In this document: one piece after another, positions 11,588-24,600 of the stretch
Layout of the letters: every line of letters begins with the position of its first letter
How positions within the stretch are numbered: position 1 is the stretch's first letter
Assembly (NCBI GenBank): GCA_951799425.1
Contig: OX637402.1
Span: forward strand, 34,498,492 to 34,562,491
Direction: 5' to 3'
From: Ilex aquifolium
Taxonomy: Eukaryota; Streptophyta; Magnoliopsida; Aquifoliales; Aquifoliaceae
Length of the DNA stretch: 64,000 bases
Notes under the pieces: model-generated
The model's input: the letters and a program-made list of their open reading frames with translations, nothing else
What the model was told of the DNA's origin: nothing
Database searches by the model: none
Position numbers and translations under genes: made by a program

Positions 11588-12201
11588 TGATGATGCACAA
11601 ATCGGTTTCGGTGCAAGTTTATCAGTCAAGAAGGTGAATAGGTATAATCAATGTGCAGTAAACAAACAATCAATGACCAAAATAGCAAATAAAGGATCAA
11701 CACAGAGGTTTATAGTGGTTCGGCCGTGACCTATGTCCACTTTGAATGGCAGCGGTGGCCTTGGTGTTCTTTATTAACAAATAATCGTCACCAAAGGGTT
11801 TACACCGGAGAACTACAGTGTTTTGAGGGAGAGAGGAACAGCAATTTTGCGCAAGGTAGGAGATGAGGTTTTTTGGGAGGTGTGCCCTAGATGATGAGAG
11901 GGCTTACATTTATAGAGTTAGGGTTTGGAGGTGAGGCGGTGACGTGAGGGAGGGGTTTCCTACTTTGTTTTGGTAATTATAAATTTGGTAGGGTTTCTCC
12001 GTGCGCCGCATTTCTCTCCCTCGTATTCTAATTCCTTTGGAGGAGGGCCCCAACTGGATTAGACTTGAACTTGGACTTGGTAGGTCTTTGCATGATTGGG
12101 CTCTTTGGGCTTCATTGGGCCTGCTGGATCTTTATAAATTCGAATCTTTAATTGTAATTGGGCTTGAGCCTAGATTTAAGCCTTTTGGGCCTGGCCCATC
12201 A
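11588..12201 (-). repeat. 5' LTR of the 7502-12201 element
   Basis: 614 bp, TG...CA, followed on the plus strand by the ACATA duplication. A TATA-like TCTATAAATG reads on the minus strand around 11916-11907. Confidence 0.9.
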
Positions 12202-12654
12202 ACATACATTCAGTTGAACCTCATAAAACTTACTGTGAAGTTTTATGATTCAGCCAGCAACCATGACCATGAGGGAACCATGACATCTTTACCTTATTTG
12301 CATATTCAATCCAACCAATCAATAACTTCATAAAAGAGCCATTTAGAACAAAGGACATGACATTGGTGACAATATTATATAAGTGCAAACTACTGTTACA
12401 TGCACGTACGCTGAAAACTTAACAGATGAGTGAATCAATAAAAAGAACCAGTACCAACTATTTAACATATTTGATGGTTGCTAATGACATATTTGACGTG
12501 TTACACACATACATACTCAAGGGGTATGAGTGTTATTTGTCAAACATGAGGGGTTCATCTAATTAAGTGATAAATTTTAAGAGGCCGAATGTAATTTACC
12601 CAAATAAATATAAAACAATGTCCTTTCAAGCTTTAAATAAATCAAACCACATCG

Positions 12655-13049
12655 TATTGAATTAAAATTTTTATTTCGGTAGCTTACCGAAGTTAATACC
12701 TTTTTTTTGTTGTTTTGGCACCTTATTGAAGTAAATACACATTTTTTTTGTTTCGGGACTTTTGTTGAAACAAATATTCAATTTTTTGCTTCGACATTAA
12801 TTGACAAAGCAAAAAATTGAGTAAAGCCGAAGCAAAAAAGTTGGACTAAAAAACCCATTTTTGTTGCAGTGAGTTTTTATTTCAGTTGAATATCGAACCA
12901 AAAACTCTATTTTTTGTTTCAGCATAATTTATTGAAATAAAAAATTAGAATATTTACTTCAACATTCAGTCAAAACAAAAAAAATTTAAATATTCAGCCT
13001 AATACTGATGCAAGTAACTCTAAAGTACCAAACTCTTTTTCTTGTAGTG
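12655..13049 (-). mobile_element. CACTA-type transposon terminus (fragment)
   Basis: Read on the minus strand from 13049, the sequence begins CACTACAAGAAAAAGAG, the classic CACTA terminal motif. It is followed by irregular repeats such as TTGAAGTAAATA and a hairpin with 13-bp arms (12779-12791 / 12807-12819, CAATTTTTTGCTT and its complement), in keeping with subterminal repeats. No opposite CACTA end or transposase was found, so this is a truncated or very short non-autonomous element. The left limit is approximate. Confidence 0.5.
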
Positions 13050-16000
13050 CTATGACCACCGACATGGACTATATTAGTTGAAGTGATAGACTCTCTCTCT
13101 CTCGCATTCATTTAGTTATCTCTTAAGTTTTCTTCTTTTAACTAATATCCAAATCTCCCTCGACACTAATATGTGAGTTAAACTATTTGCAGTTACACAG
13201 CTGAATTGTCTGTGCCTGAAGACACTATATAACTCAAAAAAAAAATTACAACTATTTGTACATACATGAAACCGATCCATAATACAAAATTTTGACCATC
13301 GTCAATCAATATATATTTTTTTTAAAAACAAATAAAACGATCTCCTTTAATTTTTGTAACCAGTATTGAGATTTTTGTAGCATTGAAGATAGACTTTTGT
13401 AATTTTATTCCCTAAAAGCCTCTGCCACCACAGCCCATTGACCTACCATGAGATGTCCTTAGCAGTTGTTAAAACCAAATAGATCTTCACCACAAAACTT
13501 AGGATGCGTTTAATCCCTCCTTTGAAGCTGTACCGGACACTATGACGATACACATCCCTTGGAATCTACCACTTTCTTCATGTTTCACCTAAAATAAAGC
13601 ACGCATAACAGTTGATTTCCAAAAATAAAGAGCAGCAAATAATATGAAAAAGTTAACTCTGGTGGAAAGAATCCTCATACAATCTCGCCACTGATCTCCT
13701 AATTTTGGTAATCACTACTACTGTTTTACAATTTGGAAAACTTTTGAATTTTGAGATACTTTCCCAAATTTCTCTCTCTAATATTCCACCATTATTAATC
13801 CTTCCAAACTTGCCATTAAACTCACATCCACATTTCCACCACCCCATCTTTTGAGTGCATACACCACATCCGAGTAACCCTTCTAGTTGACCACATTCTA
13901 TCTTAGCAACTACTATCACAACCCATCCATGACCAATCTTATGCCAAAAAACCACTGCATGCCTCTTAAGAATACCAAATAGTTTAATTTTCCAAGAGAT
14001 CCGCTACCCATGTTCTCCAGTCATTCACAGTCCAATTCACTTCTTTCCTAATTCGATTTTATTTTCCCTAATCACCACTCCAATCATCGATGCCTTATAA
14101 TACAACTATTGTGCCGATGTTGAATATATCAAATAGATAGTCACACACAGTCCCACAAATTGTTTAGAACAAAGAACCTACAACTTTTAAACTCCGGAAA
14201 AAAAATGATTGAAAAGTAGAGTATAACTTTGAAAATGTCGAACCTATGCATACACATCGGATGTCGATTGATTGTAATAGAAATTAACATGATTAAACTG
14301 GAATAATTGAAGTTCAAGCCATTACAAATATATCAGGAAATCAAGCAATGAAATCAACTCAGGCCATTGCGAAATCCTTGGTTGTGCTCCTCATTGCAGC
14401 TTTGTGATCAATCAAAATTACTTCTCCATTTCTATATGGTCTGCCCCTGAGTTGAAATATAAGCAAAACACTGCTAGCAAAGAAAGGATGTTGCTGAAAA
14501 AAATTACATCAGAGAAGATGGAATTCAATGGTATTGTTGAAAACAAATTGAACCATATTGCGGGTGCCTGCAACAACTTTGAAAAATTAAGAAAACCCAT
14601 TTCACCTCATGCTAAAGGATTCATTTTTAGCAGAACCTTTCTGAGTTTCTCTCTCTAGTTTAATCGAAATAAAAACACCATTCAAATGAGGACTGTGATA
14701 CAGTAATTGTAACAAACACCGTTCAAAATTTTTGTCCTTGGGTAATGTGATTTTTATGTCTGATAAAGATTAGCAGATTAAATCCATTCCTCATCTCAAT
14801 AAAATAGCTACTTAGTCACCAACTCTTGGGTAAAAATGAAGGTTAAAAAGTAGTTAGAAAGAACATCTTCATATACAAATTTACAACTAGTCCAATATTT
14901 CTTAGACAACAAAATGAATTTCTTTTTTCATTGTTTTAACTTGGGACCCAAGAAATCACCAAATTCATGTGTTCGACCATATAGACTATAGAAATAATCA
15001 ATCAAAAAAAGCTGTAGATGTGTACTTGCTTCCATAATTTTAGTCAAAGAAGTTTTCCAAAGTAGTAAGATGCTACGACATACCCCTACAAAAGCTATTA
15101 CCTCTGCTCGTAAGCTTATATGCCATCCAAATGCTATCACTACTGCTTCAAACACACCAGTACCACTCTAAAGCAATGATAACACCAATATCAATATCAA
15201 CGACATAGCCAGTAAAGCCTACAATACAAAAAAAATGAATTTAATTTAAGTGAATATTTCTATCAAATAGGTGGTGTGTGCGCATATAGGAAGGGGTGGT
15301 TCTCAACTCCTAGCCCCCGGTGTACCCATTCCCTAACGAAGTCAACCGCGCCCTCGATTCTTCTCTTAGCTTTTGAAATAGGTGAATTTCACGACTTCAA
15401 AGAAATGTCAATGAGCATACAAACTTTAGTAGCATATTGTGGTGGAGCAAGATATTCTTTGGGAATTGAGATTGGCAGAAGATTTGAGATTGAGAGAGAG
15501 AGGCAGATGTGAGATTGAGATGGATTCCATGAGAGAGATTTTGAGGATGAGTTTGGAAGACAGGGGTTTCGGGGAATAGAGAGGGTGAGCGTAATAGAGA
15601 TAGAGACGTGAGATTGACAGAAGATTTAAGATTGGAAGAGAGAGGCAGAAGTGAGATTGAGGAAGATTTGAGAAATTTCAGAAGAGAGAGAGGGAGAGAT
15701 GTGAGTCAGGCAATTAACCTTGATTAATTCTAAGAAAATTGGCATTGATCGGTGGCGATAAATGAATAAGGAAGAGAGATTTGGGGAAAGTTAAAAGCCC
15801 TGATAATTAAAAAAGGAAAACGTTGTTGGGCGGAAAAACAAAATTAAGTATTCACTGTAGACCGTCGGATCAGTATTTATGAGATGATTTGAACTGTTTT
15901 TTATGTTGGGATTACGTTGTCTGTTGGATGTGTTTATGTTTTTTTTCAAAACGATCCGGACCTCTCTTATTCTCCAAAATTCAAACTCAGTTCTACTTTA

Positions 16001-16236
16001 TTATATCAATAATGCTATTATTATATAGATGGATAACACGTAATTTGGGTTTACTTTCTTCTTATTGGTGGCCAAGAAACCAAACTGTAGCTTACAAACA
16101 ATGTTATAGAGATTAAAATCAGAAAATATATATGTTCTCATTCAAACGCCAATATCTCAATCATGAATACGAATAAGGTTGATGAAGAGCTAGCGTTGTA
16201 CACACTAGCTTATGCAGTCATTATGTTCATTCTATT
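13050..16236. other. Intergenic region, no supported gene
   Basis: Mixed AT-rich DNA. The short open frames (e.g. 13653-13955 minus, 14404-14658 plus) match no family I recognise and have no codon-like pattern. At 13211-13228 the phrase GTGCCTGAAGACACTATATA resembles the Helitron hairpin at 3946 but lacks a CTRR end. A purine-rich GAGA tract lies at 15470-15720. Confidence 0.5.
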
Positions 16237-17227
16237 CTATTCTATTCTTCTTCTACCCCTCCCTCTTCCGATATTCTGAATGAGAACTTGTCCGAAACCT
16301 TCACCAAGCCCCTCAATTAGCCCTCCCACGAATTCTATAACCACCTGAGAAGCGAGACGAGCAGCAGTCCCCAGCATATTTGGTTTTTCTGGGGGTTTGA
16401 TGCCATTGGCTTGGAGCCCATTAATCATGGCCTTAGCACACACTGCGTGGAGGTGATACTCACAAACGGTGCAACGGTACAATCGACCCGATCTCTTCCT
16501 CTTGCACTCACCGCAGACGAACCCAGGCTCAGTATTTGATGATGAAGTCATCAGTGGTGGTAAGAGCTTTAAGGAGTGTGAATGAGTTGGAAAGTTCATT
16601 TCACTGGAAAGCATAGCACAGCAAGGGTGCATCTGGAAACTACAGGCACTGCATCGGAATGTAAACCCTTTGGTGGACTTGCCACAAACATCACACCTTG
16701 GCCATACAATTCCACCTTTAATCCATAGCAGTTAAAAAATTAGAATATTAATAGGAATCAAAATCCAAGTGATCATCATGAGGAGGAGTATTATTAATTA
16801 GATACATCAATCAAAGTTAAATTCATTTGGAGATCGAACCTGCTGTGCTTGCTGGTTGAATGGTGATCGAAAGACTAATTAAAGAGGAGCATTATTACGA
16901 GAGCATAGTACCTGTTTTGGGTTTAGGATGGAGTACGAGTTGGTGTTGGCCATGGAGGGGATGATTCTTGAGAGCAGGAGGAGATAAGGCACAAAACTCA
17001 TGTAGCTGAAAATCACATTGTGGGCAAGTGAACCTTTTGCCTGCGCCGTACTCCTTGCAACCAGCACAGGTAAAGAGTTCAGGCAGCGTAACTTTCGCTA
17101 GTCGGTGCTTCGAGTGACTGTAATGAGTTATATATTCTCCCACCGTCGGTTGAGGAGAGGTGGGGAATTCCACTGAAAAAGATTTCTTTGGAGCAATTGT
17201 TTTTGAATTAGGGGTTAGGAGTTCCAT
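16237..17227 (-). CDS. DC1 (C1-like) zinc-finger domain protein
   Basis: Two exons, 17227-16912 and 16715-16237, joined in phase 1 across a 196-bp GT-AG intron, give a complete 264-residue protein. Three Cys/His-rich modules typical of plant DC1/C1-like domains are visible: H-x-L followed by LFTCAGCKEYGAGKRFTCPQ and CDFQLHEFC; CDVCGKSTKGFTFRCSAC with FQMHPCC; and CGECKRKRSGRLYRCTVC with YHLHAVC. The C-terminus is a Gly-rich segment with a basic tail (RGRGRRRIE). Plant DC1 proteins bind zinc; some are linked to stress, hormone or defence responses, but the biochemical role of this one is unknown. The start was chosen as the first Met upstream of the first module. No neighbouring gene appears co-regulated. 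Confidence 0.88.
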
Positions 17228-18487
17228 TGAAGGATCTGACTCTGTGTGCTCCTGTGCTTGGCTGTGTCTTGATTCCTACCTTTCAAAATTCCAAACACAG
17301 GGCTTCCCTCAATTGTTGGTGCAATTTGCAATGTGCGAATAGTATTTATGCTTGCTAGCTACAAAAGTTATCACTGTTCTACGATCAATCAGATCAAGAG
17401 GAGGCCAGTAAGGCGCCCAGCCACAATGGCTTGCACGTGCTTAGACTATATACTGTACAAAACAACAAAAAACCGATGTTTGTTGGGGGAAAAAAAGAAT
17501 AATTGGCCAAGGCCAACAATTATGATTGAAAATTTACTTGGGTACCACAGATGATGCTGTTGAACGGTGCATGGCAACATCCATGATTAATAAAAAGGGC
17601 AAAGGTGGAGGATTCTTTTGAAGAAATCTTGTAGTTTTCTGGGGTTGTTCCCTGGAAAAGCAAACAACAGAATAAATTTCTGGCCCATAGAAGTAGTGTT
17701 GATAATTGAGTTAGGGAAATTAAGGTGTAGCTAGACACCAATACCATGGCTCCAAAGTCAAGGTTTTCCTTTTTAACTTTGATTTGATTTGATTGTGGGC
17801 AGTCTGTATTTCTCCAATCAAAGTTTCCCTTTTTCTAGTCCTTAGCATGTATGACAAGAAACCACATCCTTTTAAGAAGGTGGGTTGGGTTCTTATTCGA
17901 TACAAAGTGGAGACGAAGAAATTGTTGCAGACTCTTTTTCTGGTTAATAATTGCCTAGATTCCTTCATCAAAGTGGGGATGTCTTGTTGTTTGAAGTTTT
18001 CTCCATTATGAGTTGTAAAGCGATTTACAAAACAGATATTAATGAAGTTCGTTAACCAATCGTTTGACTTGGGGGTCACTGACGTGTTTAACAAGTGATT
18101 CTCAATAACAATTAAACAAGTTGTTATTTTTTTCGACCAATGTTATTGGAATCTAATTTGTTGACCTAATTTACTGTAATATTTGGATTCACTGTAGTAG
18201 ATCTATCAAACATTAGAACTTGATGTTGATCTAATAATTTCTATGAAGTCACATCATTATTATGTTAACAAATTAAATTATATTTTTGTAGGTCCAATTA
18301 ATATGACTCATTTTCTTGCCTACATTAAGAAAAGCACAAAAGAAACTGAAAAGATAATAAGCCAGCTATATTCGATCACACATCTTATTTTGGCCATACA
18401 ACTATCATTCAATCTCTTTATCTAATTTTGTCTTGTGTATATATATGTGATAATGTTGTTTCATATATGTTAATTTGGAATGTTTTA
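17228..18487. other. Intergenic region upstream of the DC1 gene
   Basis: Probably contains the promoter of the minus-strand DC1 gene, but no clear core element was identified. The segment 18130-18300 has phrases (TTTGTTGACCTAATTTA, GATCTAATAA) resembling the small MITE at 63077-63246. Nothing coding is supported. Confidence 0.4.
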
Positions 18488-18702
18488 TGCTCCGTTTGGT
18501 ACGATGAAAAAATGGAAGGATGAAAAGTGGGAGGGATAAATAAAACATCATGTTTGGTAAGGAAAGAAAGTAGGAAGAATGGAAAAGTGGATGGATTAAC
18601 TTTCCTTTCAACTCACCAAAATCAATCCCTCCAAAATCGGAAGGAAAGTGGATGGAAAGTTAATTATTTGTGTTGAGATGTATCTTATTTATTTATATAT
18701 CT

Positions 18703-19355
18703 GAAGGGGGTGGCTCCCCTTATTACACGTGTCATGTCATTAAATGCACCCACGCGAGGTTGACAAGACAGAGCACGTGACGAAGACATTACCTGCTCAA
18801 ATCAGATGAACCTAGCCGAACTGACTAATGAGTTCGGTAAAATACTTGAAGAGCTCAGCTTGTACCAAGCCGAGTTGATCAATTAGTTCGGCAAACATTG
18901 AAGGTGTTCATTTGTCATTATAGCCGAGCTGTTTGAAAAGATACATAAAGATAGAGATGCGCCTACAACTTCGGTATTCAGATAAGCAAATCAACGAAAT
19001 TGTAGAGATTAGAAGGAATTGTTGGAGAAATATCAGCAACTTCCCAAACTGAATCACTGAATGAAAGGAAGGTGTGCCACCTTGAACCAAAAACCCCGGA
19101 AACCCTAATGAGGTAACGATCTATAAGAGGCAGAAAAGACCAAGGTGAAAGGTACGCTGAACTCTCCCAGTCTTCTTGCATCTTATTTAATTCCATTACT
19201 GACTTAAGCATCGGAGTGCCTTCGATCGAAGCACTTCGATCTTGGGCAGTTTGTTCGTTTTGCAGGAGGGAGATTGGGAAGCCAAGTTCAGAAAATACTA
19301 TCAGAAATATCAATTCATCGTTCCAGTAGGAGGTACTCATTTTTTACCTCTTACA
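18703..19355 (+). repeat. 5' LTR of the Gypsy element
   Basis: 653 bp. By eye it differs from the 3' LTR at about eleven positions, all transitions, suggesting a fairly recent insertion followed by methylation-type mutation. A TATA-like CTATAAGAG lies at 19121-19129. Confidence 0.93.
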
Positions 19356-19373
19356 TTTTGGTGCCGTCTGTGG
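19356..19373 (+). other. Primer-binding-like site
   Basis: TTTTGGTGCCGTCTGTGG immediately follows the 5' LTR, the position where the tRNA primer anneals. It differs by one base from the core of the site next to the LTR at 11588. Confidence 0.65.
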
Positions 19374-19405
19374 GAAATCTTATTTAAACAGAACAAAAAT
19401 CTACT

Positions 19406-21649
19406 ATGTCAAGACTCAGGAGTGCTATTGGATCACCTATAGGCAGTCTTGCCTTGGGTAATTTCGATCCGGTGTCGCTACCATCCGATGGCAACGTCAG
19501 AATACATGTTAACGGAAGCCCTGCTAAGCCCCATGAGGATGACGAGGTATCTTCAACAAGTTTCAGACCTTCTAAGAATCCAAACCAGCAAGTTGGAAAT
19601 CGCGGTGAATCCCTCCGTACCGAGGGGGAAAATCACTCTATGATAAAGCTGGTCCAGTTTATGCAAGACCGGCTGGATGCTCATGACAAGTTATTCAAAA
19701 AATCTTATTCCAGGGAGAACGATCTGCAAAAAGAAAACGAAGAACTGAAAGCCAAATTGAAGGAGCTAACTAGAAAAGAGAAGCGTGAGAGAGAAAACTG
19801 ACAAGAAAGCCCTGAGAAGAAGTTTAGCAGATTCAGAAAAATCGAAACTAAAAAATACCGGCAGACAAAACCTTGGATTTCAGAGGAGGACTCCTGGAAG
19901 CAGTACATCGCTGAAGAGTTAGACAACCGTTTGAAGAAGCTGGAGCAGAGGTTGGCTAGGGATATAGCCAGAAGAGCGACAGGGGAATATGGAGACGGTT
20001 CGGATTCGTCCCCTTTTTCCTCATGGATTGAAAAGGGGCGAATCCCGAGTAAGTTCACCGTTCCGAACTTCAAGCTCTATGATGGAAAAACCGACCCATT
20101 TTCCCACATCAGACATTTCAGACAACTGATGACCATACATCGGAAGAATGAACCCCTGCTCTGCACGATCTTTCCTAGCAGCCTCGGAGAGTCGGCCATG
20201 AAGTGGTTTGACAGCTTGCCGAGGCAGTCGATTGACGGCTGGTCGCAGCTAGCCGAACAGTTCACTGCTCGGTTCATAACGAGTAGCAAACAGCCTAAGG
20301 ACGTCGGTGCTTTGCTGACATTGAAAAAACGAAATAACGAGACTTTGCGCGAGTATGCTCATCGTTATTGGGAGACGATGAATGAGGTAGAAGGTTGCAA
20401 CCCTGAAATTGCGGTGGCATCATTCAAGATCGGGTTGCCAAAGGAAAACCCCCTGTACCAATCCTTAACAAGGAGGCCGGCCGCAAACTTGAAAGAATTA
20501 ATGGCTAGAATCGAGAAATATGCTAAAGTCGACGATGACTTGTCCAGAGACGTAGTAAGGGATCAACATAACAGAAGGCAGTTCGGCAGGGAGAAACAGG
20601 CCGAGCCGAACAGAGAGATAGGGAGAAAGAACGAGAAAGAAGGGTTCTACACGAAATCTCATTTCCTTGGAGTAAACACACTGTTCAAAGAGCCCATACA
20701 CAAGATATTGGGCCAAATCAAAGGAAAACTGTTCTTCAAATGGTCCAACAAGCTGATAGGAGACCCTTCGAGACGAAATCTTAACTTCAGATGTTCATAT
20801 CATCGTGATGTCGGTCATATGACCAAAAATTGCCGAACACTGAAACAGCATTTGGAGGAGTTGGTCCGAGAAGGGCATCTCTCCGAGTTCATCGAGAGCG
20901 AGGCCAGTCCAAACGGAGGAAGATCCGAACTAAAGGGAGATAAGATCACGCCAGCAGGGGTAATAGATGTGATCCACGCTGCGACAAATCCACAGATGTC
21001 CACGAACAACGCTGCTAGGGCGTACATTCAGAAAGCTGCAAAGGAAAGAGAGGTCTATCAACTTCGGCTAACTCCGGAGATAAGAAGCAAAAGGATGAAG
21101 GTGGAAGAATCGATTGACTCCATTTGCTTCACCGAGCAGGATTTGGATGGAATTCATCAACCCCACAACGATGCTTTGGTGGTAACACTTCGGATAGCCA
21201 ACTTTGATGTGAGGAGGGTTTTGATTGATCCTGGAAGTTCGTCTGAGATCATGTATATTGACCTTTTCGACAAACTCGGACTCAGGAGGGAGGACCTCAA
21301 GCCATCCAACACTCCATTAATTGGTTTTAGTGAAAAAACTGTTCTTCCCAGAGGAAAAATCACGCTGCCAGTAAAGACAGGACCGGTCGGTGTCATGATC
21401 GAATTCCTGGTAGTGGATACTGTCTCAGCTTATAACGCAATAATGGGGCAGTCATGGTTACACGAGATGAAGGCAGTACCGTCAACGTACCACCAAATGT
21501 TGAGATTCCCTTCTTTGGAAGGAATAGTAAACATCAGAGGGGACCAGGTCAGTGCCAGGACTTGTTTACTGGCCTCGGTCAAAACAAAAAATGAATTAGA
21601 AGGGGGAGAAAAGAGGTCGGATGCAGAAGGGGAAAATAGCAATCAATGA
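19406..21649 (+). pseudogene. gag-protease region of the Gypsy element, interrupted
   Basis: One reading frame from Met at 19406 to TGA at 21647-21649, broken once by TGA at 19799-19801. Visible in order: Ser/Pro-rich N-terminus; a coiled-coil-like charged segment (about 19640-19800); a capsid domain of Retrotrans_gag type (about 20060-20460, LYDGKTDPFSHIRHF, SAMKWFDSLP, ETLREYAHRYW); a zinc knuckle variant CSYHRDVGHMTKNC (about 20791-20832); and an aspartic protease core VLIDPGSSSEIMY (about 21219). Gag packages the RNA and the protease cleaves the polyprotein. The end overlaps the next ORF by four bases (ATGA), placing pol in another frame. The 5' break means no full Gag can be made without readthrough. 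Confidence 0.9.
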
Positions 21650-24600
21650 TTAACGGCTCGGATGTTTCATACGACCGAGCTGACAAGGAAAGTCCTAAAG
21701 TACCTTTAGGCACCATAAAGGAAGCTGCAGACCGGACAATTGAAGTTCTATCTAAAGTACCTTTAGATAAAGATGGTGATCCGGATAAGTACTTCCTACT
21801 CGGAGCATCCCTTAGCTCCGAACAACAAAAGGGTCTTGTTAACCTGCTTAGAAAATATGCCGACGTCTTCGCATGGAGTACCAGGGAAATGTCCGGCGTA
21901 CCGTCCGAGGTTGCATGTCACCGGCTGAATGTTGACCCGACCTTCAAGCCAGTTAAGCAAAAGCTAAGAAGGTCGGCACCTCAGCATCAAGAAGCGGTAA
22001 AAGAGGAAGTGACACGATTACTCGAGTCTCAAACTATCAGGGAAGTGCAATATCCGACCTGGCTATCGAACACAGTGGTGGTCAGCAAGAAAAACGGGAA
22101 ATGGAGAGTTTGTGTGGACTTCACCGACCTCAACAAAACATGCCCGAAGGATAGTTTCCCTCTGCCCAAAATAGATCAGCTGGTTGACGCAACTGCCGGG
22201 CACGAGCAAATGAGCTTCCTAGATGCCTACATAGGGTATCACCAAATCCCTTTTGCCAAAGAAGATCAATAGAAGACTGCCTTCATAACCCCTGAAGGGA
22301 CATACTGTTACAAGATAATGTCGTTTGGGTTAAAGAATGCTGGAGCAACATACCAAATGTTGGTAACAAAGATGTTCTCGCACATGATAGACGACACTAT
22401 GGAGGTCTACATTGACGACATGGTGGTGAAAAGTCGAAGGGCCACCAATTATTGTACCGACCTGGAAGGTACTTTTGACGTTCTGCGAAGATTCAAAATG
22501 AAGTTAAATGCCTCGAAATGTGCCTTTGGGGTGGGCTCGGGAAAATTCATCGGATTCCTGGTCACACACAGAGGAATAGAGGTAAACCCTGATCAGGTCA
22601 AAGCCATTGAAGAATTGCAATCACCTCGGACCGTGAAAGAAGTACAAAGACTTACAGGGATGGCGGCTGCGCTCGGTAGATTCATATCCCGAGCCTCTGA
22701 TAAGTGTAGACCATTTTTTCAGTCTATCAAAGGAAGGAAGGGAGCACTTTGGAGTCAGGAGTGTGAAGAAGCGTTTCTGAATCTCAAGGCATACTTGGCC
22801 TCACCACCAATCTTATCAACACCATTGCCCGGAGAGAGTCTTTTCCTCTACCTAGCAGTATCTGAAAGCGCTGTGAGTGGAGCCCTGATGAGAAATGACC
22901 TTGAAAGATTAAGGCCCATTTATTATGTGAGCAAAATGCTCCTAGACGCAGAATCGAGGTACACACCACTGGAGAAGCTTGCACTTGCACTGATTAGTTC
23001 GGCTAGGAAACTCAGACACTATTTTCAGGGACATCAGATCACCGTGCTCACCGACCAGCTGTTGAAGTCCATTTTTCAAAAAGCCGACCTATCTGGGCGC
23101 CTTGCTAAGTGGGCAGTCGAGCTCGGGGAGTTTGACATTATATTTGAACCAAGGAAGGCAATCAAAGGCCAGGTAGTGGCTGACTTTATTGCAGAATTCC
23201 AACCCAAAAATAACTCAGAACTGAATGACAAGGAAGACGACAATCAGGTGATGGAGCTCGGGGGCAAATGGACCCTATCTGTTGATGGGTCTTCTAACCA
23301 AAAGGGCGCAGGAATTGGCCTCATTCTAGTGAGTCCGGATGGCTGTGTCCTAGAAAAATCCATTAGGCTTGGCTTCCACGCGTCAAATAACGAAGCCGAA
23401 TATGAGGCCCTGATTGCCGGAGTAAGGCTCGCGGCCGAGTTGGGAGCACCAAAGCTTCAAATATTCTCCGATTCACAGCTGGTTGTAAATCAGATAATAG
23501 GGGAGTACGCGGCTAAGGATGAAAGAATGATGGCATATCAGGCTATTGCCGAAAAGGAATTGAGCAAAATACCGGAGTACTCTATTCAGTAGGTCGGAAG
23601 AGCAAGAAATTCGCATGCCGATGGCCTCGCTTCATTGGCTTCTGCCATTGATCAGGATATTGAAAGAGCTCTCACAATTGAGTTCCAATCCGAGCCGAGC
23701 ATCCAGCATGCTAAGTTTGACGAAGTTTTGTGTAACGAAGCCGAACCAAGCTGGATGGATCCGATCATTGCCTACCTAAAGAATGGTGATTTACCAGAAG
23801 ACAAGAAGGAGGGTCATAAGCTACGATTGACAGCAGCTAGGTATTGGTTATCTCCAAAAGACGAGTTTTATCGACGCTCATTTGGTGGCCCATACTTAAA
23901 ATGTGTGCACCCGAAAATAGTACCGGACTTCCTATCTGAAATTCATGAAGGAAGTTGTGGAGCTCATACAGGGGGGAGGTCTCTAGCTCACCGAGCAATC
24001 TCTCGGGGTTTTTGGTGGCCATACATGCAGAAAGACGCCAAGCAGTTTGTTAGGCGATGTGAAAAATGCCAAAAATTCTCGGCAATTCCAAGAAAACCAT
24101 CACAGGAGTTACTCCCATTGGCTAGCCCGTGGCCATTTGCGCAGTGAGGACTGGACATAGTGGGACCTCTACCTCGGGCCCCTAGCAATAAGAAGTACCT
24201 TCTAGTTGCCACGGACTATTTTACCAAGTGGGTAGAAGCCGAGCCCCTAGCCAACATCAGAGACACTGATACAAGGAAATTTGTTTGGAACAACATTATT
24301 ACCAGATTCGGAATCCCGCATACACTTATCTCCGACAATGGCACACAATTCGATAGCAGTCCCTTCAAGGCTTTCTGTCAGCACTATGGGATTTGAAATC
24401 ACTATTCCACCCCGGCCTATCCTCAAAGTAATGGGCAAGCAGAGATCTCCAACAAGACCATCTTGGATGGTGTCAAGAAAAGGTTAGAAGATGCCAAAGG
24501 GAGATGGGTAGAAGAATTGCCTAGTGTTTTGTAGACGTATCGTACCACACCCCGGCGCTCCACTGGTGAAACCCCCTTCTCCCTAGCTTATGGAATGGAA

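Larger units (their letters stand above)
7502..12201 (-). mobile_element. Non-autonomous LTR retrotransposon (Ty3/Gypsy-like), minus strand
   Basis: Complete insertion with LTRs of 586 bp (7502-8087) and 614 bp (11588-12201), both beginning TG and ending CA, flanked by the 5-bp duplication ACATA (7497-7501 and 12202-12206). In element orientation a primer-binding-like TGGCGCCGTCTGTGGG follows the 5' LTR, a degenerate gag comes next, and a G-run polypurine tract precedes the 3' LTR. No protease, RT, RNase H or integrase coding is visible. The rest of the interior is repeat-rich and unusually GC-rich for this window. It must have relied on an autonomous partner; the gag resembles that of Tat-type Gypsy elements. 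Confidence 0.9.

Noticed and set aside
13211-13228. Third Helitron-like hairpin
   Set aside because: The GTGTC-TTCA-GGCAC motif is present but no CTRR end follows and downstream similarity to the other two copies is weak.
13653-13955. 100-residue minus-strand open frame
   Set aside because: No recognisable family, start context or neighbouring exons.
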